From JAGMDK01 sp023128695 (lineage in GTDB: Bacteria; Planctomycetota; Phycisphaerae; UBA1845; Fen-1342), in the NCBI GenBank assembly GCA_030628805.1, contig DAOVQG010000205.1:1-8455 (forward strand): 8,455 bases of DNA, in the 5' to 3' direction. The number at the start of each line of letters is the position of its first letter. Position 1 is the first letter of the stretch. This document shows, one piece after another, positions 1-5,716 of this stretch. The position numbers were made by a program, and so were the translations under genes. A model generated the notes under the pieces. The model searched no databases. It was given only the letters and a program-made list of their open reading frames with translations, and was not told the DNA's origin.

Positions 1-21
1 GAGAATCCTTTCTCGCACCCC

Positions 22-184
22 TCGCCAACAGCCCGCGGAGCGGGCGCTGGAATATAGCCCAGGGCGCTAGCCCTGGGTCCCCAGACCGACCCTGGCCAAG
101 CCCGGTAGGGGCGACGGAAGGTACATCTGCGTGAGGTCTTTCCGTCGCCCCCGCTGGGGGCTTGTTTCTTCCCCGTGGGCTTAC
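22..184. repeat. Palindromic dispersed repeat, copy A (truncated)
   Basis: This stretch of about 163 bases matches 3630-3791 almost base for base; differences are mostly single substitutions. It contains the same hairpins: a GCCCGC-GGA-GCGGGC stem near the left edge, a CCCAGGGC/GCCCTGGG stem with a GCTA loop, and inner arms at 98-119 and 140-163 that pair through GGGGCGACGGAA and TTCCGTCGCCCC. Compared with copy B it lacks the right terminal arm (the second CCCAGGGC block and what follows). The shared sequence stops at the end of the membrane protein gene, whose TAA stop lies inside the repeat. No protein-coding role is evident, although the frame from base 2 to base 70 stays open up to a TAG inside the repeat. 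Family identity is by comparison within this window only. Confidence 0.85.
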
Positions 185-885
185 TTCCAGATTGCCACGA
201 AGATTGACATAAGCAATGCCACAAGGGAGACGCTGATTGCAATCCACGACCGAGCAACCACCCACGGTGCGGCCTTTTGCCCTTGCTGAGCGTCGGCTGA
301 GGATCGAAAATCGTATTTACACATCTCGAGACAGACAGCCGCAAGAATGACTAAAGCGAAGAAGATGGCTGCGACAACAATAGCGTTTACGGCAATCTGA
401 TATACTTTCGGGTCGGGGTCGTAATAACATCCCGCAGAGATCAGTATTGCTGCGAGATAGAAGAAGTCGATTACGCGACTGTGATTGATGACTCGACTGC
501 GATTGACGCGGGGCTTGCCGTCTCGTCCTTGTGTTTGTTTCACCAGAGTCCTATAGATTCTGCACTCGGACGTAAGCCCCTGGACTGTATCTTCGCAGTT
601 CGCCGCGCATTGTGAGCAAGCTCTGTATAGATCACGGTTGCGAATATCAAGTCCCCAGAACACGATGGCTGTCAGCAATGGAATCAGCCAAAGCGCTGGT
701 AGAATGAGAATAAACTGATCGTTCCGCGATGGGTCGCTTGCCCAGGAGTATGCAACTCCAAACGCGGCAAGGATCACCAGGTATCCCGCAAAGAGACGAT
801 GCCTCCAGTTGAGAAAGTATTGATGCATCTTCACCGCGGTCTCGTACACGTCTTTTGGCTTCAGGTTGTCATTGCCGTGTGCCAT
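181..885 (-). CDS. Five-helix membrane protein of unknown function
   Basis: This 234-residue integral membrane protein is not one I recognise. Hydrophobic segments lie at about residues 31-49, 57-79, 138-155, 163-187 and 211-232. A basic stretch before the first helix (NWRHR) suggests a cytoplasmic N-terminus. The 80-137 loop is then cytoplasmic, rich in Arg/Lys, and carries a cysteine cluster (CSQCAANC at 90-97, plus Cys108). Short acidic loops (SDPSRND, YDPDPK) fit the outside. There is no signal peptide. The ATG at 885 is supported by AGGAG at 893-897, seven bases upstream. Base and codon use look clearly less GC-rich than the TPR, lipoprotein and glycosyltransferase genes, hinting at transfer. 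Its stop codon lies in repeat copy A, so the present C-terminus (FVAIWK, right after the last helix) may be shortened. A 27-base gap separates it from a gene remnant upstream on the same strand. The N-terminal helix pair loosely recalls small membrane effectors of defence systems, but no motif proves that. Confidence 0.8.
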   Translation of the reverse strand: MAHGNDNLKPKDVYETAVKMHQYFLNWRHRLFAGYLVILAAFGVAYSWASDPSRNDQFILILPALWLIPLLTAIVFWGLDIRNRDLYRACSQCAANCEDTVQGLTSECRIYRTLVKQTQGRDGKPRVNRSRVINHSRVIDFFYLAAILISAGCYYDPDPKVYQIAVNAIVVAAIFFALVILAAVCLEMCKYDFRSSADAQQGQKAAPWVVARSWIAISVSLVALLMSIFVAIWK

Positions 886-912
886 TGATGAACTCCTGTT
901 CGTCTGCGACTT

Positions 913-1047
913 TCAGCCGTTGACTGTCTCGTCGTTGAAATACTCCGCGCCGATCAAGTTAACAAGATCAAGCAAATACCCGGCTCCCAAGTCCGGGTCT
1001 TCGTAGAATACGTTCGTCCCACCGTTGGCGATATGCCCCAAGAATGC
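913..1047 (-). pseudogene. 3' remnant of a gene, joined to a palindromic repeat
   Basis: The minus-strand frame ending in TGA at 913-915 reads like a genuine protein C-terminus for about 43 residues: FLGHIANGGTNVFYEDPDL, then an acidic and hydrophobic tail ending FNDETVNG. Upstream of roughly 1047 the same frame enters the nested palindrome and becomes low-complexity Ser/Arg/Pro sequence typical of translated repeats, with no plausible start. Codon use in the fragment is moderate in GC, like the membrane protein gene that begins 27 bases downstream on the same strand. I infer that an upstream operon partner lost its 5' part when the repeat arrived or by deletion at the repeat. A short real peptide starting at an ATG inside the repeat (GATGGGG) is the alternative, but no good ribosome site is visible. 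The parent family is not recognisable. Confidence 0.4.
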
Positions 1048-1195
1048 GGGGTGCCCCATCCCGTTTCGACCGCCGGAGGCGGGCGAACGGGGTGGGGGAC
1101 GGAAGGTCCATAGCTTAAACCCCGTCCGCTCGATTCGGTCCCCCACCCCGTCCGAGTGCCTGCCTCGCAGGCACTCGGAACGGGATGGGGCACCC
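1048..1195. repeat. Nested palindromic repeat made of two inverted hairpin units
   Basis: The outer arms are a perfect 17-base inverted repeat (1048-1064 and 1179-1195, containing GTGCCCCATCCCGTT). A second perfect pair of 14 bases lies inside (1087-1100, ACGGGGTGGGGGAC, with 1138-1151). Between outer and inner arms each half has its own hairpin: CCGCC-GGA-GGCGG at 1070-1082, and on the right a 13-bp stem (1151-1163 with 1167-1179) closed by a CTC loop. Each half can also fold alone, because CCCATCCCGTT nearly complements AACGGGGTGGG. The whole can therefore form two hairpins or one cruciform. It lies between the gene remnant at 913-1047 and the TPR gene. Reading frames through it are artefacts of its composition. 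Confidence 0.85.
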
Positions 1196-1208
1196 ACGCT
1201 CCCACGCA

Positions 1209-1262
1209 AAGAGCCGCGGGCTTTAGCGCGCGGCACCGCGCGGGCTGAAGCCCGCGGCTCTT
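1209..1262. repeat. GC-rich hairpin, possible terminator of the TPR gene
   Basis: Perfect 15-base arms AAGAGCCGCGGGCTT (1209-1223) and its complement (1248-1262) enclose a second, slightly bulged GC stem around a short CAC loop. The hairpin starts 45 bases beyond the stop codon of the minus-strand TPR gene, so it could end that transcript. Only a weak run of T follows it in that direction (TTT then GCG), so efficient intrinsic termination is doubtful. Its sequence is unrelated to the adjoining palindrome at 1048-1195, and it looks like an independent dispersed repeat family. Confidence 0.7.
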
Positions 1263-1306
1263 CGGTTTTGTTAGAGTCTCTAAAAGCGCCAAGTAGCGAA
1301 AACGTG

Positions 1307-2608
1307 TTACTCCGCGCTGTCGTGCGCGAAGACGAAGCTGTCGGTCTCGACTTCGTAGATGCCCGTGTGGATGTCCTCGATCGGCTCGTGCCCGACGAAC
1401 TCCCGCACGGCCGGGTTGCTCTCGCCCATGCGGCGGGCGAACTCGAGGACGAGCCCGACCGCCTCGTCATGATTGCGAGCCACGACCTGAAAAACCCGCC
1501 TGAAGCGCGTGAAGCCCTGGAGCGGCTGCTCCTCGCCGTCGTACACCTCCGACAAGCCTGCGCGATAGTCGGCCTCGATCATCAGGCTGAACCAGAAGGC
1601 CTGCTCGACGTACTGACCGGCGGCTTCGCGATAGGCCTCGCACAGTTCCACCGTACACGCGTTCGACGCATAGGCCCGTTTGAGCAAGCGCGAGCAGCGC
1701 GAGTGCAACTTGTGGCGGGCGAAGAAGTCCATCGCCATTTCGAGGGCATAGTACATCTCGGAACGGTCGCTGAAGCGGGCCTGTTTAAGGATTCGATCGT
1801 AGAGCCCCTCGGCTCCGGCCAGGTCCCCTTCTTCTTCCAGGATGAACGCCCGCAGCAGCCACCAGCGCGTCGAGTGGGGTTCGAGCTGCTGGAGAAAGGC
1901 AAGCTGGGCGTGGGCCACTTGCATCTCCCGGGCCCGGACGGCGGTCACGCCCCAGTTCAGCCGCAGTGCCGCCGCCGCCGGGTCGAGCCGCTCGGCCTGC
2001 TCGTAGCACGTGAACGACTCGGCGTATTGCTCGTCATCGCTGTACAGGATGCCCAATGCGATCCACTGGTCCGCGTCCTCCGGCACCAGCGAAAGATAGC
2101 GCTTCAGGGTGGCCTTCGCTTCGGCGTACCGGCCCTCCTCGCTCAGCACGGCCGCCTTCCGCTGCAAGACCCAGTCGATGTCGGCCCCCATGCTCAGGGC
2201 CCGCTCGTACAAATCGAGGGCCAGTTGGTACTCGCGCAGCTTTTCATACACCAGCGCGAGGTTGGCGACGGCGACTTCGTCAGCGGGATTCAGCGAGAGG
2301 GCTTCATCCAAGGCGTCGCGGGCATCCTCCAACTCGTCGTTGTTTGAGAACACCACGCCGAGCGTGCTCAACAGCCGGGAAGAATACGGGAGCTCCTCAA
2401 GCAACCCAATGAGCATTTCGACGGCCTCCTCGTCGCGGCCCAACTCCGTCAGGGCCCAGGCCCGCAAGCTGGCCCACTCGGTCCGTTCGTCCGCGTCCAG
2501 CAACTCGGGCTCGACCCGCGCGAGGCACTGCAACGAGTCCTCGGGTTGACCGGCCTCCAGCAGCCGATTGGCCCGCTCCAAGACTGAGTCAATATCTTCG
2601 GGTTCCAT
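1307..2608 (-). CDS. Tetratricopeptide repeat protein with a unique C-terminal domain
   Basis: A 433-residue soluble protein with no signal peptide or membrane segment, so probably cytoplasmic. Helical TPR units run from about residue 45 to 275. The clearest lie near 112-145 (ANLALVYEKLREYQLALDLY) and 180-213 (WIALGILYSDDEQYAESFTC), each with the usual Leu/Gly/Tyr/Ala/Pro spacing. Such repeats form a superhelical protein-binding scaffold; no catalytic motif is seen. The last 100 residues are not TPR. They include FWFSLMIEADYR, GFTRFRRVFQVVARN and an acidic tail (YEVETDSFVFAHDSAE), and may be a small alpha/beta domain of unknown role. I prefer the ATG at 2608 to an in-frame TTG at 2611, because AGGA at 2615-2618 sits six bases before the ATG but only three before the TTG. 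A promoter-like -10 box lies about 90 bases upstream. The gene is transcribed away from the lipoprotein gene and has no operon partner. Confidence 0.9.
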   Translation of the reverse strand: MEPEDIDSVLERANRLLEAGQPEDSLQCLARVEPELLDADERTEWASLRAWALTELGRDEEAVEMLIGLLEELPYSSRLLSTLGVVFSNNDELEDARDALDEALSLNPADEVAVANLALVYEKLREYQLALDLYERALSMGADIDWVLQRKAAVLSEEGRYAEAKATLKRYLSLVPEDADQWIALGILYSDDEQYAESFTCYEQAERLDPAAAALRLNWGVTAVRAREMQVAHAQLAFLQQLEPHSTRWWLLRAFILEEEGDLAGAEGLYDRILKQARFSDRSEMYYALEMAMDFFARHKLHSRCSRLLKRAYASNACTVELCEAYREAAGQYVEQAFWFSLMIEADYRAGLSEVYDGEEQPLQGFTRFRRVFQVVARNHDEAVGLVLEFARRMGESNPAVREFVGHEPIEDIHTGIYEVETDSFVFAHDSAE

Positions 2609-2695
2609 CAAAGATCCTGTTCGCCGGCATCATTCGTCTGGCCGCCGAGCGCGACATGCGTCGTCGACCGGGGACCGTTCCGCCGGTTGGCTAAG

Positions 2696-2724
2696 ATTAT
2701 ACTGGTTTCGGCCTCACCCGTCGG
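2696..2724 (-). promoter_or_regulatory. Candidate sigma70-type promoter for the TPR gene
   Basis: On the minus strand bases 2701-2696 read TATAAT, a perfect -10 box, and 17 bases further upstream (2724-2719) lies CCGACG, which matches the -35 consensus at three of six positions. The implied start of transcription would give an untranslated leader of about 80 bases before the ATG at 2608. It is one of few AT-rich spots in a GC-rich gap. A weaker TATACT overlaps it on the plus strand without a usable -35 box. The call is from sequence only. Confidence 0.35.
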
Positions 2725-2773
2725 GAGCCCATCGCAAAGTACGTGTCTAGCGCTCTGTCAACCCTCAATTGAC

Positions 2774-2827
2774 GATGGGTGGCACGGCTGTGTCAGCCCG
2801 ATGGGTGGCACGGCCGTGCCACCCATC
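2774..2827. repeat. Tandem palindromic repeat: one decayed, one perfect unit
   Basis: Bases 2800-2827 are a perfect 28-base palindrome with 14-base arms (GATGGGTGGCACGG and its complement). Immediately before it, 2774-2788 repeats the left 15 bases exactly, followed by a degraded right half (TGTGTCAGCC). The gap is 287 bases long and lies between divergent genes. Apart from this repeat and the promoter candidate I see nothing else in it. The palindrome begins 96 bases before the lipoprotein start, so it lies in that gene's upstream region and could fold in its leader RNA. Confidence 0.85.
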
Positions 2828-2895
2828 AACGCTGAAGCGATGAGCTATCCAACCGGTGTGTGTGCTACTTGCGAGTCGCGGGTCTTGGGGGGATC

Positions 2896-3549
2896 ATGCC
2901 CGCTATGATAACCGCCATCCATAAGCGAATATGTGCCCGGGCTCATGCGGGCCGGCCGTTGGTGATTTCCGCCCTCGCCTTGGCCGCGCTATTGCCTGCC
3001 GGCTGTGCCAATTGGAGCTACGGACGGGTTCAACTCGGGCAACACTTGCGCGAGTATGAGCGGGTCTTCCCGGAAGGGAAATCCCGCCGCACGGAACGGA
3101 CCCTCTGCTTCCTGGAGCAGGATTACATGGGGCGCACGGACGCCGTCGTCGTGCTGCTGACCCGTGACCGGCAGGTTTGTGGGAAGCTGCACGCGACCAA
3201 CTTCCGCCGCAAGTACGGCCTCAAGGTGGAAACCGGGTTTATCCTGCGTGGCGAGGTGGACCCGGTGCTGGCCCGCTACAGCGGCACCGGTCCGATCGAC
3301 ATGCTGCGGGCGATCGCCGACGACCTCACGAGCGACATGCCCGACAGCTTCACGCGCGAGGCGCACGGCTGGGTGGCGGCGGGCTTGGTGCGGCTGATCC
3401 AGCGCTGGCCCCACCTGGGCGACGAGGGTCCGGCCTTCCCGCGCCTGACCGACATGCTCGAACGCGTCCCCGGCGGCGGCCGGGCCGGCATCACGGTCGA
3501 TCCACAAGGGGTCTACGTGCTGGAATATACCCAGGGGAAGACATTCTGA
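2896..3549 (+). CDS. Small predicted lipoprotein of unknown function
   Basis: This 217-residue protein is unknown to me. From the ATG at 2896 it has a basic N-region (HKRICARAHAGR), a hydrophobic core (PLVISALALAALL) and a lipobox-like LPAGC, so lipidation at Cys37 and membrane anchoring are likely. Proline at -3 is not ideal. The mature part is mixed charged sequence with no repeat or catalytic motif that I can name. It includes a beta-like stretch DAVVVLLTRDRQVCG and a helical middle (MLRAIADDLTSDMPDSF), and ends GVYVLEYTQGKTF. A longer frame begins at 2860 without a good start. GGGGGGA at 2887-2893 lies very close to the 2896 ATG and 11 bases before another in-frame ATG at 2905, so either may be used; both keep the signal peptide. 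It is the first gene of a plus-strand series leading to the esterase, with a 39-base gap to the next start. Confidence 0.75.
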   Translation: MPAMITAIHKRICARAHAGRPLVISALALAALLPAGCANWSYGRVQLGQHLREYERVFPEGKSRRTERTLCFLEQDYMGRTDAVVVLLTRDRQVCGKLHATNFRRKYGLKVETGFILRGEVDPVLARYSGTGPIDMLRAIADDLTSDMPDSFTREAHGWVAAGLVRLIQRWPHLGDEGPAFPRLTDMLERVPGGGRAGITVDPQGVYVLEYTQGKTF

Positions 3550-3588
3550 TGTGTGATCCGATGAAGATAAAGGCGATAGGAGTCCGCT

Positions 3589-3919
3589 ATGTGTTCGTGT
3601 TTAACGAAGGGCGGCAGTGGCAAGTACCGTCGCCAACAGCCCGCGGAGCGGGCGCTGGAATACAGCCCAGGGCGTTAGCCCTGGGTTTCCGGACCGCCCC
3701 TGGCCAAGCCCCGGAGGGGCGACGGAAGGTGCTTCCGTGGGAGGTCTTTCCGTCGCCCCCGCTGGGGGCTTGCTTCCTCCCGTGGGCTTACCCAGGGCTC
3801 GCTGCGCTTCGCCCTGGGCTATATTCCGGCGCCTCCTCCGGAGGCTAACACAGAGTGACGACGGGGGCTTTCTACTTGCCGACGATGGCTGCATCATCGA
3901 ATATCTAGAACACTTTTGA
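3589..3919 (+). pseudogene. Short cysteine-rich ORF apparently split by repeat copy B
   Basis: An ATG at 3589 has a strong ribosome site (AGGAG, 3578-3582, six bases upstream) and opens MCSCLTKGGSGKYR. It then runs into the palindromic repeat and stops at a TAG at 3676-3678 inside it, giving a 29-residue peptide. After the repeat, another frame (ending TGA 3917-3919) reads SDDGGFLLADDGCIIEYLEHF, which looks like an authentic protein end and finishes 20 bases before the esterase start. I infer one small gene of roughly 35-40 codons broken by insertion of about 220 bases; the two parts lie in different frames. The exact joint is uncertain. Alternatively the 29-residue peptide is itself made, its tail (RQQPAERALEYSPGR) coming from the repeat. 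No family is recognised. The spacing to both neighbours fits an operon. Confidence 0.4.
3631..3849. repeat. Palindromic dispersed repeat, copy B (complete)
   Basis: This is the complete form of the element seen truncated at 22-184. The outer arms are 3651-3673 and 3811-3833 (23 bases, 21 matching, core GGAATA.AGCCCAGGGC). The inner arms are 3706-3727 and 3748-3771, around GGGGCGACGGAA. At least six local hairpins decorate the arms: GCCCGC-GGA-GCGGGC (3639-3653); CCCAGGGC-GTTA-GCCCTGGG (3666-3685); CCCC-GGA-GGGG (3709-3719); CCCCC-GCT-GGGGG (3756-3768); CCCAGGGC/GCCCTGGG with a 12-base loop (3791-3818); and, read on the minus strand, GCCTCC-GGA-GGAGGC (3831-3845). There is no transposase gene inside, so it is a non-autonomous element or a structural repeat. 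It lies between the lipoprotein and esterase genes and could alter transcription between them. Confidence 0.85.
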
Positions 3920-3939
3920 TAAACAAAAGGAGCAGGAAC

Positions 3940-5691
3940 ATGTCTCGTCTTTTACACGGACTCATCGTACTTACTCTTCTTTCCTTTCAGGCCGGCTGCG
4001 CTGACGAACCGACGCCTGATGCAATCGCATGGCTCAAGGACAACGCGCTTGTCTTCGACACTGCCGAGGCGGGCCGCGGTTATGAAGACCTGATGCCGCT
4101 CAAGGAGCTGATCGGCGACGCGCGGGTCGTCGCGCTGGGCGAGGGGACGCACGGGACGCGCGAGTTCTTCCAGATGAAGCACCGCATCGTCGAGTTCCTC
4201 GCCGAGGAGATGGGCTTCACCATCTTCTCCATCGAAGCCAACCTGCCCGAGGCCTATCGGCTCAACGACTATGTTCTGAAGGGCGAGGGTGATCCGGAGG
4301 AACTCATCGGCGGGATGTACTTCTGGACCTGGAATACCGAGGAAGTCCGCGACCTGGTCTTGTGGATGCGCGACTTCAACAAGTCCGGCAGGGGCGAGAT
4401 GCAGTTCACCGGCTTCGACATGCAGACGCCGGACGTCGCCATGCGGATTGTTACCGATTTCGTGCAGGCGATGGAACCGAAGTACGCCAAGAAGGTCTTG
4501 GCTACCTACAAAGCCGCGAAACAGACGGATCAGTCCGCCGGCGGAGCAGGTTTCGGCATCGCCACCGGCACGTTTCCGGTCGAGGCCGCGGTCGGCAAAC
4601 GCATCCGGTACAGCGGATACATCAAAACCGAAGGAATTACACGTGAATTCGCCGGCCTGTGGTGGCGCGTGGACGGGAAGTCCGGCGTACTGGACTTCGA
4701 CAACATGAACGACCGCGGTCCCAAGGGCACCACGCCCTGGAAGCGTTACGAAATCGAGCTGGACGTCCCCGCCGACGCGGTCAACATCGACTTCGGAGTC
4801 ATCCACCCCGGCGACGGGACGGCGTGGTTCGACACGCTACGGGTCGAAATCGACGGCCGACCCTATGAAAGCGAGGACCTGTTTGATTTCGACTTCGAGA
4901 GCGGTGCGGTGAAGGGTTTCTTCACCGCCGGCGAGGGCTACGAGGTCGCGGTGATTCAAGAGCAGGCCCAGACCGGCAAGCACAGCCTGCGTATAAGATT
5001 CACGGGAAAGCAGAAAGAAAAAAAGGAAGAGGCCTCGCCGAAGGAAACCGCGGAAAAGGCTGGGGAGATCCTCAAGCACCTCGAATCGGCTCGCTCTGAA
5101 TACTTGAAGAAGGCCTCGGTAAGGGAGGTCGAGTGGGCGATCCAGAACGCGCACGTCGTGCAGCAGTGCTACCAGGGTCTGGCCGGCGACGTATCCCGCG
5201 ACGAGAGCATGGCCACGAATGTGCATTGGATTCTACATCAGGCTCCGGAGAACACGAAGATCGTCCTCTGGGCACATAACGGACACGTGCGGAAAGACGC
5301 TCAGCACATCGGGTGGCGGCCGATGGGGGCGCATTTGGCCAAGAAGTATGGCGACGAGTTGGTCGTGCTCGGCTTCGCCTGCAATGAAGGGCGTTATACC
5401 GCCATCAAGCAGGGCGAAGGACTACAAGCCAACGAGTTACAATCAGCCAAGCCCGGCAGCGCTGAGTATTATTTCCATCGCACCGGTATGCCGCGTTTTA
5501 TCCTCGATCTGCGTAAAGCGTCGAAAACAAATCCCGCTTCGGCATGGCTGACGAAAAAGGTGGCTTTCCGCTCGCTCGGCTGGAAGGCCATGGAGCAACA
5601 GTTTCAGACGATCAAGCTGTCCGAGGCGTTCGACGCGATTATTTACATCGACCAGACCACGGCGTCACGGCCGCTTGGCCGGGCTGAATAA
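3940..5691 (+). CDS. Exported erythromycin-esterase-family protein with inserted beta domain
   Basis: This 583-residue protein belongs to the erythromycin esterase (EreA/EreB-like) superfamily of metal-independent hydrolases. The N-terminal half has the signature ALGEGTHGTREFF at 66-77 with Glu68, His71 and Arg74, followed by FSIEAN at 96-101. The C-terminal half carries WAHNGHV at 444-450 with His446 and His449. Together these match the active-site Glu/His cluster of the family. Between the halves, about residues 205-355 form an inserted beta-rich, carbohydrate-binding-like domain (GKRIRYSGYIKTEG, LWWRVDG, FDNMNDRG, GTAWFDTLRVEIDG, then GYEVAV...SGKHSLRI-like motifs). A charged Lys/Glu linker (356-372) follows. 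A signal peptide ends near QAGC, so Cys20 may be lipidated, though Gln at -3 is a poor lipobox. The start at 3940 is chosen over a TTG at 3916 because AGGAG (3928-3932) lies seven bases before it and the signal peptide then begins properly. The true substrate is unknown; most such chromosomal homologues are not proven resistance enzymes. Probably co-transcribed with the lipoprotein. Confidence 0.9.
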   Translation: MSRLLHGLIVLTLLSFQAGCADEPTPDAIAWLKDNALVFDTAEAGRGYEDLMPLKELIGDARVVALGEGTHGTREFFQMKHRIVEFLAEEMGFTIFSIEANLPEAYRLNDYVLKGEGDPEELIGGMYFWTWNTEEVRDLVLWMRDFNKSGRGEMQFTGFDMQTPDVAMRIVTDFVQAMEPKYAKKVLATYKAAKQTDQSAGGAGFGIATGTFPVEAAVGKRIRYSGYIKTEGITREFAGLWWRVDGKSGVLDFDNMNDRGPKGTTPWKRYEIELDVPADAVNIDFGVIHPGDGTAWFDTLRVEIDGRPYESEDLFDFDFESGAVKGFFTAGEGYEVAVIQEQAQTGKHSLRIRFTGKQKEKKEEASPKETAEKAGEILKHLESARSEYLKKASVREVEWAIQNAHVVQQCYQGLAGDVSRDESMATNVHWILHQAPENTKIVLWAHNGHVRKDAQHIGWRPMGAHLAKKYGDELVVLGFACNEGRYTAIKQGEGLQANELQSAKPGSAEYYFHRTGMPRFILDLRKASKTNPASAWLTKKVAFRSLGWKAMEQQFQTIKLSEAFDAIIYIDQTTASRPLGRAE

Positions 5692-5716
5692 CGACCAGCT
5701 AGTGCTCCGTTACGTC

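Noticed and set aside
954..1292. Minus-strand frame of 112 codons through the palindromes
   Set aside because: The translation is repeat-derived (multiple GWGT and VPHPV motifs) and has no convincing start; only the 913-1047 end in another frame looks protein-like.
1025..2347. Long plus-strand open frame (about 440 codons)
   Set aside because: It lies opposite the TPR gene and the repeat; the minus-strand frame has clear TPR periodicity and a ribosome site, so this is an antisense shadow caused by high GC.
2687..2908. Plus-strand frame starting at TTG upstream of the lipoprotein
   Set aside because: It crosses the 28-base palindrome, has no ribosome site and overlaps the lipoprotein start in another frame.
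3617..3919. Plus-strand frame of 100 codons covering repeat copy B
   Set aside because: Most of it is translated repeat. Only its last 21 codons look genuine and are treated as the tail of a split short ORF.
3952..4806. Minus-strand open frame opposite the esterase
   Set aside because: It is a shadow of the esterase gene, which has family motifs, a signal peptide and a ribosome site.
3940..5691. Macrolide-resistance gene (ereA/ereB)
   Set aside because: The family motifs are present, but the export signal and large insert differ from the resistance enzymes, so no ere symbol is assigned.
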